DNA of 64,000 nt from UBA7960 sp964348755 (lineage in GTDB: Bacteria > Bacteroidota > Bacteroidia > Bacteroidales > UBA7960): positions 41,408 to 105,407 of the forward strand of contig CAYGDW010000003.1 of the NCBI GenBank assembly GCA_964348755.1, in the 5' to 3' direction. The notes below the pieces were generated by a model. That model saw only the letters and a program-made list of their open reading frames with translations, made no database searches and was not told the DNA's origin. This document shows, piece by piece, positions 24,546 through 34,770 of the stretch. The number at the start of each line of letters is the position of its first letter. Position 1 is the first letter of the stretch. The position numbers and the translations under genes are program-made.

Positions 24546-27500
24546 TTGGGAATTATCAGGCGCATTGTGGTTGTAATTTTGGGGGCCTGGCTGTTGGGTG
24601 CTCTTGCCCTTTTTGCCCTTGATACTACTTCAACCAATGCCACATCCGGTTTTTTTGCTCATACAAACATGGTTGACCAGGACCCACAGCAGCCGGTTCG
24701 GCATGCTGTTGTACCCCCGCCTTTTGGCCATTCCGAAGCCTTAAACCTAACTGGAGGTTTCAACCTTCCCGACCCGCCCAACATAGTTTCTGAAATTAAT
24801 TTCGACCCTGCAACAGGCAATTATGTTAAAACCCGGAGGGTTGGCGACCGCCTTGTTGAACGGCCATTTTATATTAGCTTTGAAGACTATCTGAAATTCG
24901 ACATGGACCGCGCCCTGCAACAATACTGGAGGGAAAGAGCCACACCGCAAGGCTTCCAGCGACGCGATGGTATTATTCCCGAAATATATATTGGCAGCGA
25001 ACTATTCGACAGGATCTTTGGTGGGACCACAATCGACATAAGACCTACCGGATCGGCCGAACTGATATTTGGCGTAATGTCGAACCGGCGCGAAGACCCA
25101 GCCCTGGACGAAAAAAGAAGGAGAACCACAAACTTCGACTTCCAGCAAAAAATTCAACTGGCCGTTCAGGCAAAAATTGGCGAGAAAATTGAAATACAAA
25201 GCAACTACAACACCGAAGCAACTTTCGATTTCGAAAACCGCATGAAGGTAGAGTACCGGGGCACGGAAGATGAGATTCTGCAACTGATAGAAGCCGGCGA
25301 TGTAACCCTGCCCCTTCCCGGAACCCTTATTTCGGGAACCCAGGGATTGTTTGGGTTCAAAACCCAGTTGCGTTTCGGAAACACCACGGTTACCAGCGTT
25401 TTTTCACAACAAAAAACCGAATCGCGAACCATTGAGGTTTCGGGCGGGGCACAAACCTCGCGTTTCGAAATAAAGGCAGATGCATACGAAGAAAACCGCC
25501 ATTTTTTCATTGGGCAATATTTTAGAAACCGCTATGACAATGCCCTTTCGCAATTGCCCATTATAAACTCGAACATAAACATTACCCGAATTGAAGTTTG
25601 GCTCACAAATATAGGAGCAGCCACCGAAAATAACCGCAATATTATAGCCTTTGCCGACCTTGGCGAAAACAACCCACACAACCCCTCTGTGCCTGGCGGA
25701 GGCAGCCTGGCCCCTTCAAACAATTCAAACAACCTTCATAGCCAAATGGCCGGTTCGCCTGCGCGCATACTTTCGCAAACCAACAGCTATTTACAACAAA
25801 GGCCCGAGGGGTTTGTGTCGGGGGTTGATTATGAAAATATTGAAAACGCCCGACTGCTGCGACCAAATGAATATACTTTTAACCCCCGGCTGGGCTTCAT
25901 TTCACTCAATCAGGCCGTTAACCCCGACCAGGTGTTGGCAGTTGCTTTTCAATATACCCTTATCGGGGATGAAACCACCTATCAGGTAGGCGAGTTCTCA
26001 TCAGAAATAGATGCCCCAAACTCACTGATTGTAAAACTGCTCAAAAGTACTGCAGTAAACACACGGCTCCCGATCTGGAATTTAATGATGAAAAACGTTT
26101 ACAACCTGGGCGCCTTCCAGATAAACCATCAGGATTTTCGCCTCAACATTTTGTATAGCAGCCAAGAGCTGGGAGTAAATGTTGGGTTTATTGATGAAGG
26201 CCCCGTGACGGGCCACCCACTCATAAGGGTTATGGGTTTGGACCGACTCAATACAAAACTCGACCCAATACCCGATGGGGTGTTCGACTTTGTTGACAAT
26301 GCCGCAACCCAGGGAGGCACCATACAATCGTCGAACGGGCGCATCTTCTTCCCGGTTATTGAGCCTTTTGGGTCGCATTTGCGTTCCATGCTCCAGGATG
26401 TAGCTCTTGGCGACAAATATGCATTCGACTCGCTTTACACTACCACCAAATTCAGGGCGCAGCAATTTCCTGAGCGCAACCGTTTTATGCTCGAAGGCAC
26501 GTATAAATCGGCCGCTGGTTCCGAAATACCCCTCAACGCTATTAATGTGCCACCCGGATCGGTTGTGGTAACTGCCGGAGGGGTGCAACTTACCGAAAAT
26601 GTTGATTACACCGTTGATTACACCCTGGGCAGGGTAAGAATTATTAATGAAGCCTACCTCAATTCCGGAGCGCCTATCAGAATTTCGCTCGAAAGCGCCA
26701 GCCTTTTCAATATTCAGACCAAAACCCTAATGGGCACCCACATTAACCATCGTATCAACGATAATTTCAATGTGGGGGCCACCCTTATGCGGCTTTCAGA
26801 AAGGCCGCTTACGCAAAAGGTAAATTATGGCGATGAGCCTATTTCAAACACTGTGTGGGGATTAAACACAACCTACTCTACCGAGTCGCTTTTTCTTACC
26901 AGGATGCTCGACAAACTGCCCTTTTTCAGCAGCAACACCCCTTCGCGCATTACCTTCAATGGGGAGTTTGCTCATCTCATTCCGGGGCATTCGCGGCGCA
27001 TTGGCAGGGCCGGAACCGCTTATGTTGATGATTTTGAAGGCAGTAAATCTTCTGTCGATCTCAAGAATGTGCATACCTGGTTTATTGCCAGCACCCCTCA
27101 AAATCAGGCCACACCAGGTATGTTTCCTGAAGGGTCGCCCGCAACCGGCCTTGCATTTCGCTACAACGTGGCACGCCTTGCCTGGTATATTATTGACCCG
27201 CTGTTTACCAGAATGAGCAACCTCACTCCCGGCCACATAAGAAATGATGTAAGCCAGCGCTCAAATCACTTTGTACGAGAGGTACTCGAAACCGAAATAT
27301 GGCCCAACAAAGAAAGCCCAACGGGAATTCCCTCTCCCATTCCTATCATGAATATGGCCTTTTACCCTGGCGAGCGAGGGCAATACAACTTCGATACCCG
27401 CTTATCGTCATTTAGCAGGGGTATTGGTATGGACGGAAGCCTTATTGCACCCGAAACCCGTTGGGGTGGCATTATGCGTGGGCTGCAAACCACCGATTTT

Positions 27501-30500
27501 GAAGCATCTAACATTGAGTACATCGAATTTTGGCTCATGGACCCCTTTGTGTATAACCCCAATCACAAGGGCGGCGACCTGTACTTCAACCTTGGCGACA
27601 TTTCGGAAGATGTGCTACGCGATGGGCGCAAAGCCTTCGAAAACGGGCTCCCGGTTACAGCCGAACCATTCAATGTGGACACTACCTTCTGGGGCATAGT
27701 GCCTACTGTGCAAGCTGTAGTGAATGCCTTTGACAATAACCCCGATTCACGTCAGTTTCAGGATGTTGGCCTTAACGGGCTCAGCACCGAACAGGAAAGA
27801 ATATTCTTCCGCAATCAGTTTCTCAGCGTAATTTCCGGCATGTTTGGAACCAATTCGGCAGCATATCAAATTGCATTTGACGACCCCGCCGCAGATAATT
27901 ACCATTACTACCGGGGCACAAACTTCGATGCCAATGGGGTGAGTATTCTTGACCGGTATAAACAATACAATGGTATGGAGGGTAACTCGCCCACCGACAG
28001 GCAGTCACCCGAGCCTTACCCCACCGGTGCCACCACCTTGCCCAACACCGAAGACATTAACCGAGATGGCACCCTCAATGAGGCAGAAAGGTATTTTCAG
28101 TACCGCGTAAGCCTAAGACCACAAGACATGGTCCCTGGCAAAAACTACATAACCGATGTAATGGAAACCAGCGTTCGACTTGCAAACAACCAGGTAGAGC
28201 CTATTCGCTGGTACCAGTTCAAGATTCCTTTGCGCGATGCCAACCGGCAAGCTGTGGGAAACATACAAGATTTTAAGTCTATTCGTTTTATGCGTATGTT
28301 TTTCAAAGGCTTTGAAGAAGAAATAATTTGCCGCTTTGCCACGCTGGAATTGGTGCGGGGCACCTGGCGAACCTACGACCGGTCACTAACAAGCGCTGGC
28401 GAGTACGTCCCTATTGACAATGCCGACACTTCTTTTGAAGTGTTTACAGTAAATATTGAAGAAAACGGCCAGCGCCAGCCTGTGCCCTATGTTTTGCCGC
28501 CTGGTATAGAACGCGAAATAGACCTTGGCACTACCACCCTGCGCCAGCGCAACGAGCAGTCGCTATCGCTAAGGGCTTTTAACCTTAAAGATGGCGATGC
28601 CCGGGCTGTCTATAAAACCGCCGACCTTGACCTTCGCCTGTACCGCCGCCTGAAAATGTTTGCCCACGCCGAAGCTGCCGGGCAAATACAAGACCTGAAC
28701 GATGACGACATTACCGTATTTGTACGCCTGGGGTCTGACTTTACCAACAATTACTACGAATACGAAGTGCCCCTAAAGGTTACCCCTTGGGGTAGCAGCG
28801 CCCTTAACGACCGCGCAATTTGGCCCGAAGAGAACGAAATTGACCTTCCATTCGAAAAACTCCAGGAACTCAAATTGATGCGAAACTCCCTCTCGCGAGA
28901 TGCCTCATCAGGTGTGTCAATTACGGTGCCTTTCGCGCAACCACACGGGAACAACAAAATGACTATAGTGGGCACACCAACACTAAGCAGCATAAAAGTT
29001 ATCATGATAGGTGTTCGCAATCCAAGAAAAACATTCAGAACCCCCAATGATGATGGCCTCTCCAAATCGGCCGAAGTTTGGGTAAACGAACTGCGTCTTT
29101 ACGATTTTGACGACCAGGGTGGCCTTGCTGCAACGGGCCGCGTAAATGCAACTTTGGCCGACCTTGGAAACATTGTGTTGGCAGGGTATTTCAGCACGCC
29201 CGGATTTGGAGGCATTGAACAAAAAGTAAACCAGCGATCAAAAGAACAGCTTACCTCTTACGATTTGGCCACCAACCTTGAGCTTGGGCGATTTTTCCCC
29301 GAGGCATTCGGGCTGCGAATACCCATGCACTTTAGCTTTTCCGAATCAATCAGCAACCCACAGTACAACCCGCTCAACCCCGATATTTTGTTCAAAGACG
29401 ACCTCCGGTCGTACGAAAACCAGGCCCAGCGCGACTCAATACGCCACCTTGCCCAGGATTATGTGCGCCGCAAAAGCCTAAACTTTACCAATGTGGCAAA
29501 GACCCGAACCGCTGGCAGCCCAAATCGCATCTACAGCATCGACAACTTCGACCTCACCTATGCTTTTACAGAGCTTTATGCCCGAAGTGTCGATTTTGAA
29601 TACGATTTCCAGAGGCTCTGGCGTGGGGCTATCGGATATAATTTTGCAGCAAACCCCGATCCGGTTACACCTTTTTCCAACATAGGGCTGTTCAGAAACA
29701 ATATTTTCAGAATTATCCGCGACTTTAACTTTTATTATATGCCACGGATGATTTCATTTCGCACCAACATTGACCGTGGCTACGGCGAATCGCTTATGCG
29801 CCCAAAAAGTTCGGGCATTATACTTCTTGAACCCAATTTTGTAAAAACCTTCTCGTGGAATCGCCTTTACGACCTTCGCTGGGACCTTACACGTGGACTG
29901 AGGCTTGAATTTTCAGCCGCCAAAAATGCCCGTATCGACGAGCCCGAAGGCCGGATTCAGCGCGGACAAGACGATTACCAATGGAAGCGCGACAGCATTT
30001 GGCAAAGCATTCGAAGTTTTGGCCGGTCAACATTTTATAACCACCAGGTAAAACTTTCCTACAACATCCCCATAAACAAGCTGCCATTGCTCGACTGGGT
30101 AACGGCCAATGCCGAATATTCGGGTACCTTCGACTGGCTTGCTGCCCCGCTTGCTGCAAGAGATTTTGCCAATACCATTGAAAACTCTCAGACCAAACGC
30201 CTGAATGTTAATGCCAATTTTGTAAGCCTTTACAACAAGGTAGGGCTGCTACGCAAAATAAACCAGAAGGGGCAGGCACGACCAGGGCCTGCTGCGCAAG
30301 GAAGGCTGCAGCCTGGTATTCCCCAGCCACAACGCGACACCATTGCACCGGAAAGACCAGATTTTGCAAAACTTATTATTGAAGGAACATTGCGGTTTTT
30401 AATGGGTTTCAGAAGCCTGTCCATTAACTACACCGAAGGCAATGGCATGCGACTGCCCGGATTTTTACCCTCGCCAGGGCTTCTCGGTCAAGATTGGAGC

Positions 30501-31766
30501 CAAATGGCCCCGGGAACCGGATTCATATTGGGAAGCCAGGAAGACATTCGTGAGCAGGCTGCAAGCCAGGGTTGGATAACCTCTAACCCAATGCTAAACA
30601 ATGCTTTTGCACGCAATCACACCCAAAACATTTCAGCCAGAAGCCAGTTTGAGCCCATTCCAAACCTTAGGGTTGAGTTTACCGCTTTAAGAAACTATGC
30701 CCGCAGTAGTTCAGAATTTTTTAAAGCCGACAGCCTTGGCAACTTTGGCATTTTCAACCCAATGACAACAGGCTCCTTCAGTATTTCTATTATCTCCTTC
30801 AAAACAACTTTTGAGGCATTCGACAAACGATTTAACACCTCCGAAAACTTTGACCGCTTCAAGGAGTATCGTCTTACAATTGCCAACCGTATGGCCGGGC
30901 GCAACCCAAACTGGAACAACCAATATATTGACCACGTTATAGGCTCAGACACCCTTAGGTTTCCCGATGGCTACGGGCCAACATCGGCAGATGTGTTGAT
31001 ACCGGCATTTTTGGCTGCCTATGGCGGTTACGACCCAAGCGGTTCGTCATTGTCGCCATTTCTGAAAATTCCCATGCCAAGCTGGCGGCTTACCTACGAT
31101 GGCCTCTCGCACATACCCGCTCTCCAGAAATATTTCCGCAGCATAACCATTGCACACGGCTACCGCAGCACATTTAATATCGGCAGCTTCAGGTCCGACA
31201 TTCGCTACCGCGAATCAGCCGATGGCTTTCAACTTGCCCGCGACCTGAACTCGGGCAACTTTATCCCGCAATACGAAATAGCCCAGATTTCGATCAGCGA
31301 GCAATTTAACCCCCTTATCAATTTCGACATGACCTGGCAAAATAGTCTGCTAACCAGGTTTGAGTATCGCAAGTCGCGCGATATAGCCATGAGTTTTGCA
31401 AACAACCAGGTTACTGATGTGAGTTCAAATGAAATCATTATTGGCACTGGTTACCGTTTTCGCGATCTGGCTTTTACAATTGCCCAGGGCGGAGGACGCC
31501 AGCGTGTTCAGAGCGACCTGGTTCTAAGGTTCGACCTATCAATAAGAACAAACCGGACGGTGCTTCGAAAATTGGTAGAAAATGTGGACCTTATCTCCTC
31601 CGGTCAGCAGATATTCTCCATCAATACTTCGGCCGATTACCAGGTAAGCCCCAGGGTAAACTTCCGCTTTTTCTACGACCGGATTTTCAACAACCCCTTT
31701 GTGTCCAATCAGTTTACCAATGTAAATACCCACGCAGGGTTCAGTCTCAGGTTTATGTTAATGTAG
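24546..31766 (+). CDS. sprA: Cell surface protein SprA (Sov), T9SS translocon
   Basis: About 2,406 residues, close to SprA of Flavobacterium johnsoniae and Sov of Porphyromonas gingivalis. SprA forms the very large outer-membrane barrel through which T9SS cargo passes. Seen: an N-terminal signal-like segment with RR before a hydrophobic run; 'GIIPEIYIGSELFDRIFGGTTIDIRP' region near 140 (SprA N-terminal motif), 'TVDYTLGRVRIINEAYL' near 690, 'RIGRAGTAYVDDFEGSKSSVDL' near 820, and a long series of beta strands ending in aromatic residues with a final 'AGFSLRFMLM'. No ATG is available: the frame has a TTG at 24546 and a GTG at 24567. I chose TTG because only it keeps the positive charge before the hydrophobic segment. 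Confidence 0.96.
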   Translation: MGIIRRIVVVILGAWLLGALALFALDTTSTNATSGFFAHTNMVDQDPQQPVRHAVVPPPFGHSEALNLTGGFNLPDPPNIVSEINFDPATGNYVKTRRVGDRLVERPFYISFEDYLKFDMDRALQQYWRERATPQGFQRRDGIIPEIYIGSELFDRIFGGTTIDIRPTGSAELIFGVMSNRREDPALDEKRRRTTNFDFQQKIQLAVQAKIGEKIEIQSNYNTEATFDFENRMKVEYRGTEDEILQLIEAGDVTLPLPGTLISGTQGLFGFKTQLRFGNTTVTSVFSQQKTESRTIEVSGGAQTSRFEIKADAYEENRHFFIGQYFRNRYDNALSQLPIINSNINITRIEVWLTNIGAATENNRNIIAFADLGENNPHNPSVPGGGSLAPSNNSNNLHSQMAGSPARILSQTNSYLQQRPEGFVSGVDYENIENARLLRPNEYTFNPRLGFISLNQAVNPDQVLAVAFQYTLIGDETTYQVGEFSSEIDAPNSLIVKLLKSTAVNTRLPIWNLMMKNVYNLGAFQINHQDFRLNILYSSQELGVNVGFIDEGPVTGHPLIRVMGLDRLNTKLDPIPDGVFDFVDNAATQGGTIQSSNGRIFFPVIEPFGSHLRSMLQDVALGDKYAFDSLYTTTKFRAQQFPERNRFMLEGTYKSAAGSEIPLNAINVPPGSVVVTAGGVQLTENVDYTVDYTLGRVRIINEAYLNSGAPIRISLESASLFNIQTKTLMGTHINHRINDNFNVGATLMRLSERPLTQKVNYGDEPISNTVWGLNTTYSTESLFLTRMLDKLPFFSSNTPSRITFNGEFAHLIPGHSRRIGRAGTAYVDDFEGSKSSVDLKNVHTWFIASTPQNQATPGMFPEGSPATGLAFRYNVARLAWYIIDPLFTRMSNLTPGHIRNDVSQRSNHFVREVLETEIWPNKESPTGIPSPIPIMNMAFYPGERGQYNFDTRLSSFSRGIGMDGSLIAPETRWGGIMRGLQTTDFEASNIEYIEFWLMDPFVYNPNHKGGDLYFNLGDISEDVLRDGRKAFENGLPVTAEPFNVDTTFWGIVPTVQAVVNAFDNNPDSRQFQDVGLNGLSTEQERIFFRNQFLSVISGMFGTNSAAYQIAFDDPAADNYHYYRGTNFDANGVSILDRYKQYNGMEGNSPTDRQSPEPYPTGATTLPNTEDINRDGTLNEAERYFQYRVSLRPQDMVPGKNYITDVMETSVRLANNQVEPIRWYQFKIPLRDANRQAVGNIQDFKSIRFMRMFFKGFEEEIICRFATLELVRGTWRTYDRSLTSAGEYVPIDNADTSFEVFTVNIEENGQRQPVPYVLPPGIEREIDLGTTTLRQRNEQSLSLRAFNLKDGDARAVYKTADLDLRLYRRLKMFAHAEAAGQIQDLNDDDITVFVRLGSDFTNNYYEYEVPLKVTPWGSSALNDRAIWPEENEIDLPFEKLQELKLMRNSLSRDASSGVSITVPFAQPHGNNKMTIVGTPTLSSIKVIMIGVRNPRKTFRTPNDDGLSKSAEVWVNELRLYDFDDQGGLAATGRVNATLADLGNIVLAGYFSTPGFGGIEQKVNQRSKEQLTSYDLATNLELGRFFPEAFGLRIPMHFSFSESISNPQYNPLNPDILFKDDLRSYENQAQRDSIRHLAQDYVRRKSLNFTNVAKTRTAGSPNRIYSIDNFDLTYAFTELYARSVDFEYDFQRLWRGAIGYNFAANPDPVTPFSNIGLFRNNIFRIIRDFNFYYMPRMISFRTNIDRGYGESLMRPKSSGIILLEPNFVKTFSWNRLYDLRWDLTRGLRLEFSAAKNARIDEPEGRIQRGQDDYQWKRDSIWQSIRSFGRSTFYNHQVKLSYNIPINKLPLLDWVTANAEYSGTFDWLAAPLAARDFANTIENSQTKRLNVNANFVSLYNKVGLLRKINQKGQARPGPAAQGRLQPGIPQPQRDTIAPERPDFAKLIIEGTLRFLMGFRSLSINYTEGNGMRLPGFLPSPGLLGQDWSQMAPGTGFILGSQEDIREQAASQGWITSNPMLNNAFARNHTQNISARSQFEPIPNLRVEFTALRNYARSSSEFFKADSLGNFGIFNPMTTGSFSISIISFKTTFEAFDKRFNTSENFDRFKEYRLTIANRMAGRNPNWNNQYIDHVIGSDTLRFPDGYGPTSADVLIPAFLAAYGGYDPSGSSLSPFLKIPMPSWRLTYDGLSHIPALQKYFRSITIAHGYRSTFNIGSFRSDIRYRESADGFQLARDLNSGNFIPQYEIAQISISEQFNPLINFDMTWQNSLLTRFEYRKSRDIAMSFANNQVTDVSSNEIIIGTGYRFRDLAFTIAQGGGRQRVQSDLVLRFDLSIRTNRTVLRKLVENVDLISSGQQIFSINTSADYQVSPRVNFRFFYDRIFNNPFVSNQFTNVNTHAGFSLRFMLM

Positions 31767-31801
31767 GTAGGCAGCTAAGGCAGGGGGCCGTATTTGGCTT
31801 T

Positions 31802-32728
31802 TTAACCAAAAGAAGAAAACGAAAATTTGTCTTTCAGGTTAATAAGCTCCTGCTTCATTGAAATGGGGTTCAGGGTAAGCAGTTTCATGAGACGAAGGTC
31901 GGGCTCAACCTTAATTTCGCGCATAACAAGGTGCTGATTTACAAATATTTTATCAAGGCCCGGATATATTTCTTTTATTAGCCCGGCAATAGATTCAATA
32001 GAAATATGGTGCTCGCTCAGGTTGTAAACCCCTGATTGAAGATCGGATTTCAAAAGGTTTGCCAGCACATTAACTACTTTGTCAACATGAATAAATGAGC
32101 GCTGCTGCTTTCCATTGCCTGTAACCTGAATGCGGCCAATAAAGTTGGCCTCAAACATAAAGCGGTTTACCACGGCATCGATACGCAGACTTGGGCTGTA
32201 TCCATAAACATTGCCGCAACGAACTATCCAGGTCTTCATTTTGCCAAAGAGGCGTTCAACATGGGCCTCGCCGCGCAACTTACTGCTGCCATAGAAGGTG
32301 CGTGGGTCGGGAGGCGTGTCAATGCTTATTATTTCTTCTGAGGCACCATACACAGAGGTTGTGCTCAGGTAAACAAACTTTTTTACAGGGCTTTCTTCTG
32401 CGGCATAAACAAGTTCGGCAGTGCCCCAATGGTTTATTTGCTCAAAAAGATGCGAATGCTCTGAGGCCAGCGGAGTGGATACTTTTGCGGCCAGATGATA
32501 AACCACATCAATATCCTGCAGCACTTTTCGCAGGTTGCGCGAATCGAGCAGTTCGCCCATTACGAATTTAATTTTGCGAGGCTCGTACCTGCTGTCGAGA
32601 AAAAGGTTGTAATTGCGCCGGCTCAGGTTGTCGTAAACCAAAATTTCTTCAACCGAAGCATCCTTTAGAAGCTCAAATACAAGTTCGTTGCCAATATATC
32701 CGGCGCCACCGGTAATCAGTATTCTCAT
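31802..32728 (-). CDS. NAD-dependent epimerase/dehydratase (extended SDR)
   Basis: 308 residues if started at the ATG at 32728, which puts the Rossmann motif 'MRILITGGAGYIGNELV' at the N-terminus as in the family. An upstream ATG at 32761 overlaps the previous stop (TGATG) and could also be used, adding eleven residues. The SDR active site is present: 'VYLSTTSVYG' Ser/Thr region near residue 115 and 'YGSSKLRGE' in place of the usual YxxxK (Y-G-S-S-K near 140). 'FIHVDKVV' near 210 is the usual motif after the sugar-binding loop. Substrate is probably a nucleotide sugar, but which one cannot be read. It is the second gene of an operon with the APS/PAPS reductase. Confidence 0.87.
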   Translation of the reverse strand: MRILITGGAGYIGNELVFELLKDASVEEILVYDNLSRRNYNLFLDSRYEPRKIKFVMGELLDSRNLRKVLQDIDVVYHLAAKVSTPLASEHSHLFEQINHWGTAELVYAAEESPVKKFVYLSTTSVYGASEEIISIDTPPDPRTFYGSSKLRGEAHVERLFGKMKTWIVRCGNVYGYSPSLRIDAVVNRFMFEANFIGRIQVTGNGKQQRSFIHVDKVVNVLANLLKSDLQSGVYNLSEHHISIESIAGLIKEIYPGLDKIFVNQHLVMREIKVEPDLRLMKLLTLNPISMKQELINLKDKFSFSSFG

Positions 32729-32760
32729 TATACATGGTTTTTGGTTTTTGCCGCAAGGCA

Positions 32761-33432
32761 TCAAATAATGGAGCCTTTGCCACCTGCCAACTCCTTGTTA
32801 AGCCCACATTCGGTTTTTTTTTGTCCATGCCACCTTCCGCTTCTTAAATCGCTGGTTTGGGCCGGCCGGGTGCAAGGTTCGCAACCAATACTGGTATAGC
32901 CAAGCTCCTCCAATGGGTGCCGGGGCAAACCGTAATGGTCAATATATTCTTCAATCATACCCTGAGTCCAGTGCAGCATGGGATGATAACGCAGGGTATT
33001 GCCTGGCAGCAAAATCTCGTCCGAAAGCTTGCTGCGGTAATGGTTCTGGTCGGCCCTGACACCGTTTATCCAAACGTCATAGCGCCCAAGAAGGCCCTCA
33101 ACAGGCTGCACCTTGTTCAGATAACAGCAGTGGTCGGGATCAGAAGTAAACAATAGATTTCCTTCGCGGTTAAGCTGCATGCTCTTGGGAACAAGCGGGC
33201 TGAGTGTTTGCACATTCAAACCAAAGGCAGCAGAAATTTCCTCCTTGTATCTGATGGTTTCGGCAAAATGGTAGCCGGTATTTAAAAAATAAACTGGTAT
33301 TGACCTATCAATACGGCTAATGATGTGAAGCAAGACAATACTATGGGTCTGAAAACTTGAAGTGCAAAAAATACTTTTCCCTTCATAAAAGTATCGCCTG
33401 ATTTTATCGCGAATGTGAGAAATATCCATCAT
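32761..33432 (-). CDS. cysH: Phosphoadenosine/adenosine phosphosulfate reductase (Fe-S type)
   Basis: 223 residues. The fold's nucleotide loop 'TSSFQTHSIVLLH' (about 24-36) and 'YFLNTGYHF' (48-56) are typical of CysH. It carries both halves of the [4Fe-4S] site of APS reductases: Cys102-Cys103 ('DHCCYLNKVQP') and Cys184-x2-Cys187 ('GCEPCTRP'), then 'SGRWHGQKKTECGLN' with the catalytic Cys209. Fe-S-containing members reduce APS (some also PAPS) to sulfite using thioredoxin. The usual C-terminal 'ECGLH' reads ECGLN here, and the last residues differ from relatives. No ATP sulfurylase or sulfite reductase lies nearby; the operon partner is a sugar epimerase. Confidence 0.88.
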   Translation of the reverse strand: MMDISHIRDKIRRYFYEGKSIFCTSSFQTHSIVLLHIISRIDRSIPVYFLNTGYHFAETIRYKEEISAAFGLNVQTLSPLVPKSMQLNREGNLLFTSDPDHCCYLNKVQPVEGLLGRYDVWINGVRADQNHYRSKLSDEILLPGNTLRYHPMLHWTQGMIEEYIDHYGLPRHPLEELGYTSIGCEPCTRPAQTSDLRSGRWHGQKKTECGLNKELAGGKGSII

Positions 33433-33626
33433 AAACCTAAAACAATGTATGCAAATTTAACCATAATTAATTCAAAGCCTGAATTTTGTTAAATATGGGC
33501 TTTGGGTTTGCCTGGCCTTCAGTGTTTTTGCACCACAGCTATGAGTCTAAATTGCAACAAAATCAATGTTTGTTTGCAAACAAAATGGCCGGTTAAAATG
33601 TAAACCATAATTCGTGGTTAAAATTG

Positions 33627-33634
33627 TAAATTTG
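33627..33634 (+). promoter_or_regulatory. Candidate -7 box of the DAHP synthase-chorismate mutase gene
   Basis: TAAATTTG matches TAnnTTTG and ends 26 bp before the ATG at 33661. The -33 element is not clear. Confidence 0.42.
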
Positions 33635-33660
33635 CAGGATTCAATTTTTGCCGCAAAACC

Positions 33661-34761
33661 ATGCACTCATCTGACGTCCTTCAAATTAGGCCCATGGCTG
33701 ACTGGTTAAAGCCAGCCAGCCAGCCCTTTGTCATTTCGGGGCCTTGCAGCGCAGAAAGCCGCAAGCAAGTACTTGAAACTGCCCTTGGGCTAGCAGCCAC
33801 CGGCAAGGTAAGTGTAATGCGTGCCGGGGTTTGGAAGCCTCGCACCAGGCCCCGTTCCTTCGAAGGCAAGGGGGAGGAGGCGCTCCCTTGGCTGATTGAG
33901 GCTCGCGAAGCAACCGGCCTGCCTGTTGCCGTTGAAATTGCCTCGCCGGCCCATTTGGAATTGTGCTTAAAGTACGAAATAGACATGGTTTGGCTCGGTG
34001 CCCGCACAACCGTAAACCCTTTTTCGGTTCAGGAAATTGCTGATGGCCTGTTGGGAACCGACCTGCCGGTGCTTGTAAAAAACCCGGTAAATCCCGACCT
34101 GAAATTGTGGATTGGTGCCATTGAACGGATTTATCAATCGGGCATCGACCGCATAATTGCTGTGCACCGAGGCTTTAACACTTATCATGATAGCGTGTTT
34201 CGCAACGCTCCTCTATGGGAAATCCCGATAGAACTCAAGCGCACTTTCCCAAACCTGCCCATTATTTGCGATCCAAGTCATATTTCTGGAAACCGAAAGC
34301 TTCTGCTTCAGGTTTCCCAAAAAGCCATTGACCTCGATTTTGACGGTTTAATGATAGAATCGCACTGCAACCCCAATAAAGCCATTACCGATGCGAGCCA
34401 GCAAGTTACCCCCGAAGCCCTGCTTGAACTAATCAGCAACCTTGTTTTGCGAAGACCAGGCTGCGTTAAGGCAGAGCCAACACGCCAACTTGAGGCATAT
34501 CGAAACCAAATAGATGAAATTGACCGGAATATTCTTGAGTTTCTGTCGAAACGTATGGAAATAGTAGATAAAATAGGGCACCTGAAAAAGGACAACAACA
34601 TTACCATACTTCAGATAAGACGCTGGAACAATATATTCAAAGATCGTATGAAGCGGGGGCAGGCTCTTGGCCTTGACCCTGTGTTTTTGCGCACCATATT
34701 GGAAATGGTACACAAGCAATCAATTGACCTGCAAACCCGCATTATGAACCAAAACCCCTGA
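33661..34761 (+). CDS. Bifunctional DAHP synthase / chorismate mutase
   Basis: 366 residues. The N-terminal 260 or so are a type I-beta (AroG/KDO8P-synthase-like) 3-deoxy-7-phosphoheptulonate synthase: 'ISGPCSAES' near 25, 'MRAGVWKPRTRPRSFEG' near 55, 'VKNPVNPDL' near 140, 'CDPSHISGNR' near 205, 'IESHCNPNKAITDA' near 232. Residues about 275-360 are an AroQ-type chorismate mutase ('YRNQIDEIDRNILEFLSKRM', then 'KK...I...RRW'). The enzyme thus makes the first shikimate intermediate and isomerises chorismate to prephenate; in related fusions the mutase domain also gives feedback control. The arrangement is usual in Bacteroidota. It is followed after 9 bp by thiL. Confidence 0.95.
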   Translation: MHSSDVLQIRPMADWLKPASQPFVISGPCSAESRKQVLETALGLAATGKVSVMRAGVWKPRTRPRSFEGKGEEALPWLIEAREATGLPVAVEIASPAHLELCLKYEIDMVWLGARTTVNPFSVQEIADGLLGTDLPVLVKNPVNPDLKLWIGAIERIYQSGIDRIIAVHRGFNTYHDSVFRNAPLWEIPIELKRTFPNLPIICDPSHISGNRKLLLQVSQKAIDLDFDGLMIESHCNPNKAITDASQQVTPEALLELISNLVLRRPGCVKAEPTRQLEAYRNQIDEIDRNILEFLSKRMEIVDKIGHLKKDNNITILQIRRWNNIFKDRMKRGQALGLDPVFLRTILEMVHKQSIDLQTRIMNQNP

Positions 34762-34770
34762 TTTTTGCAA

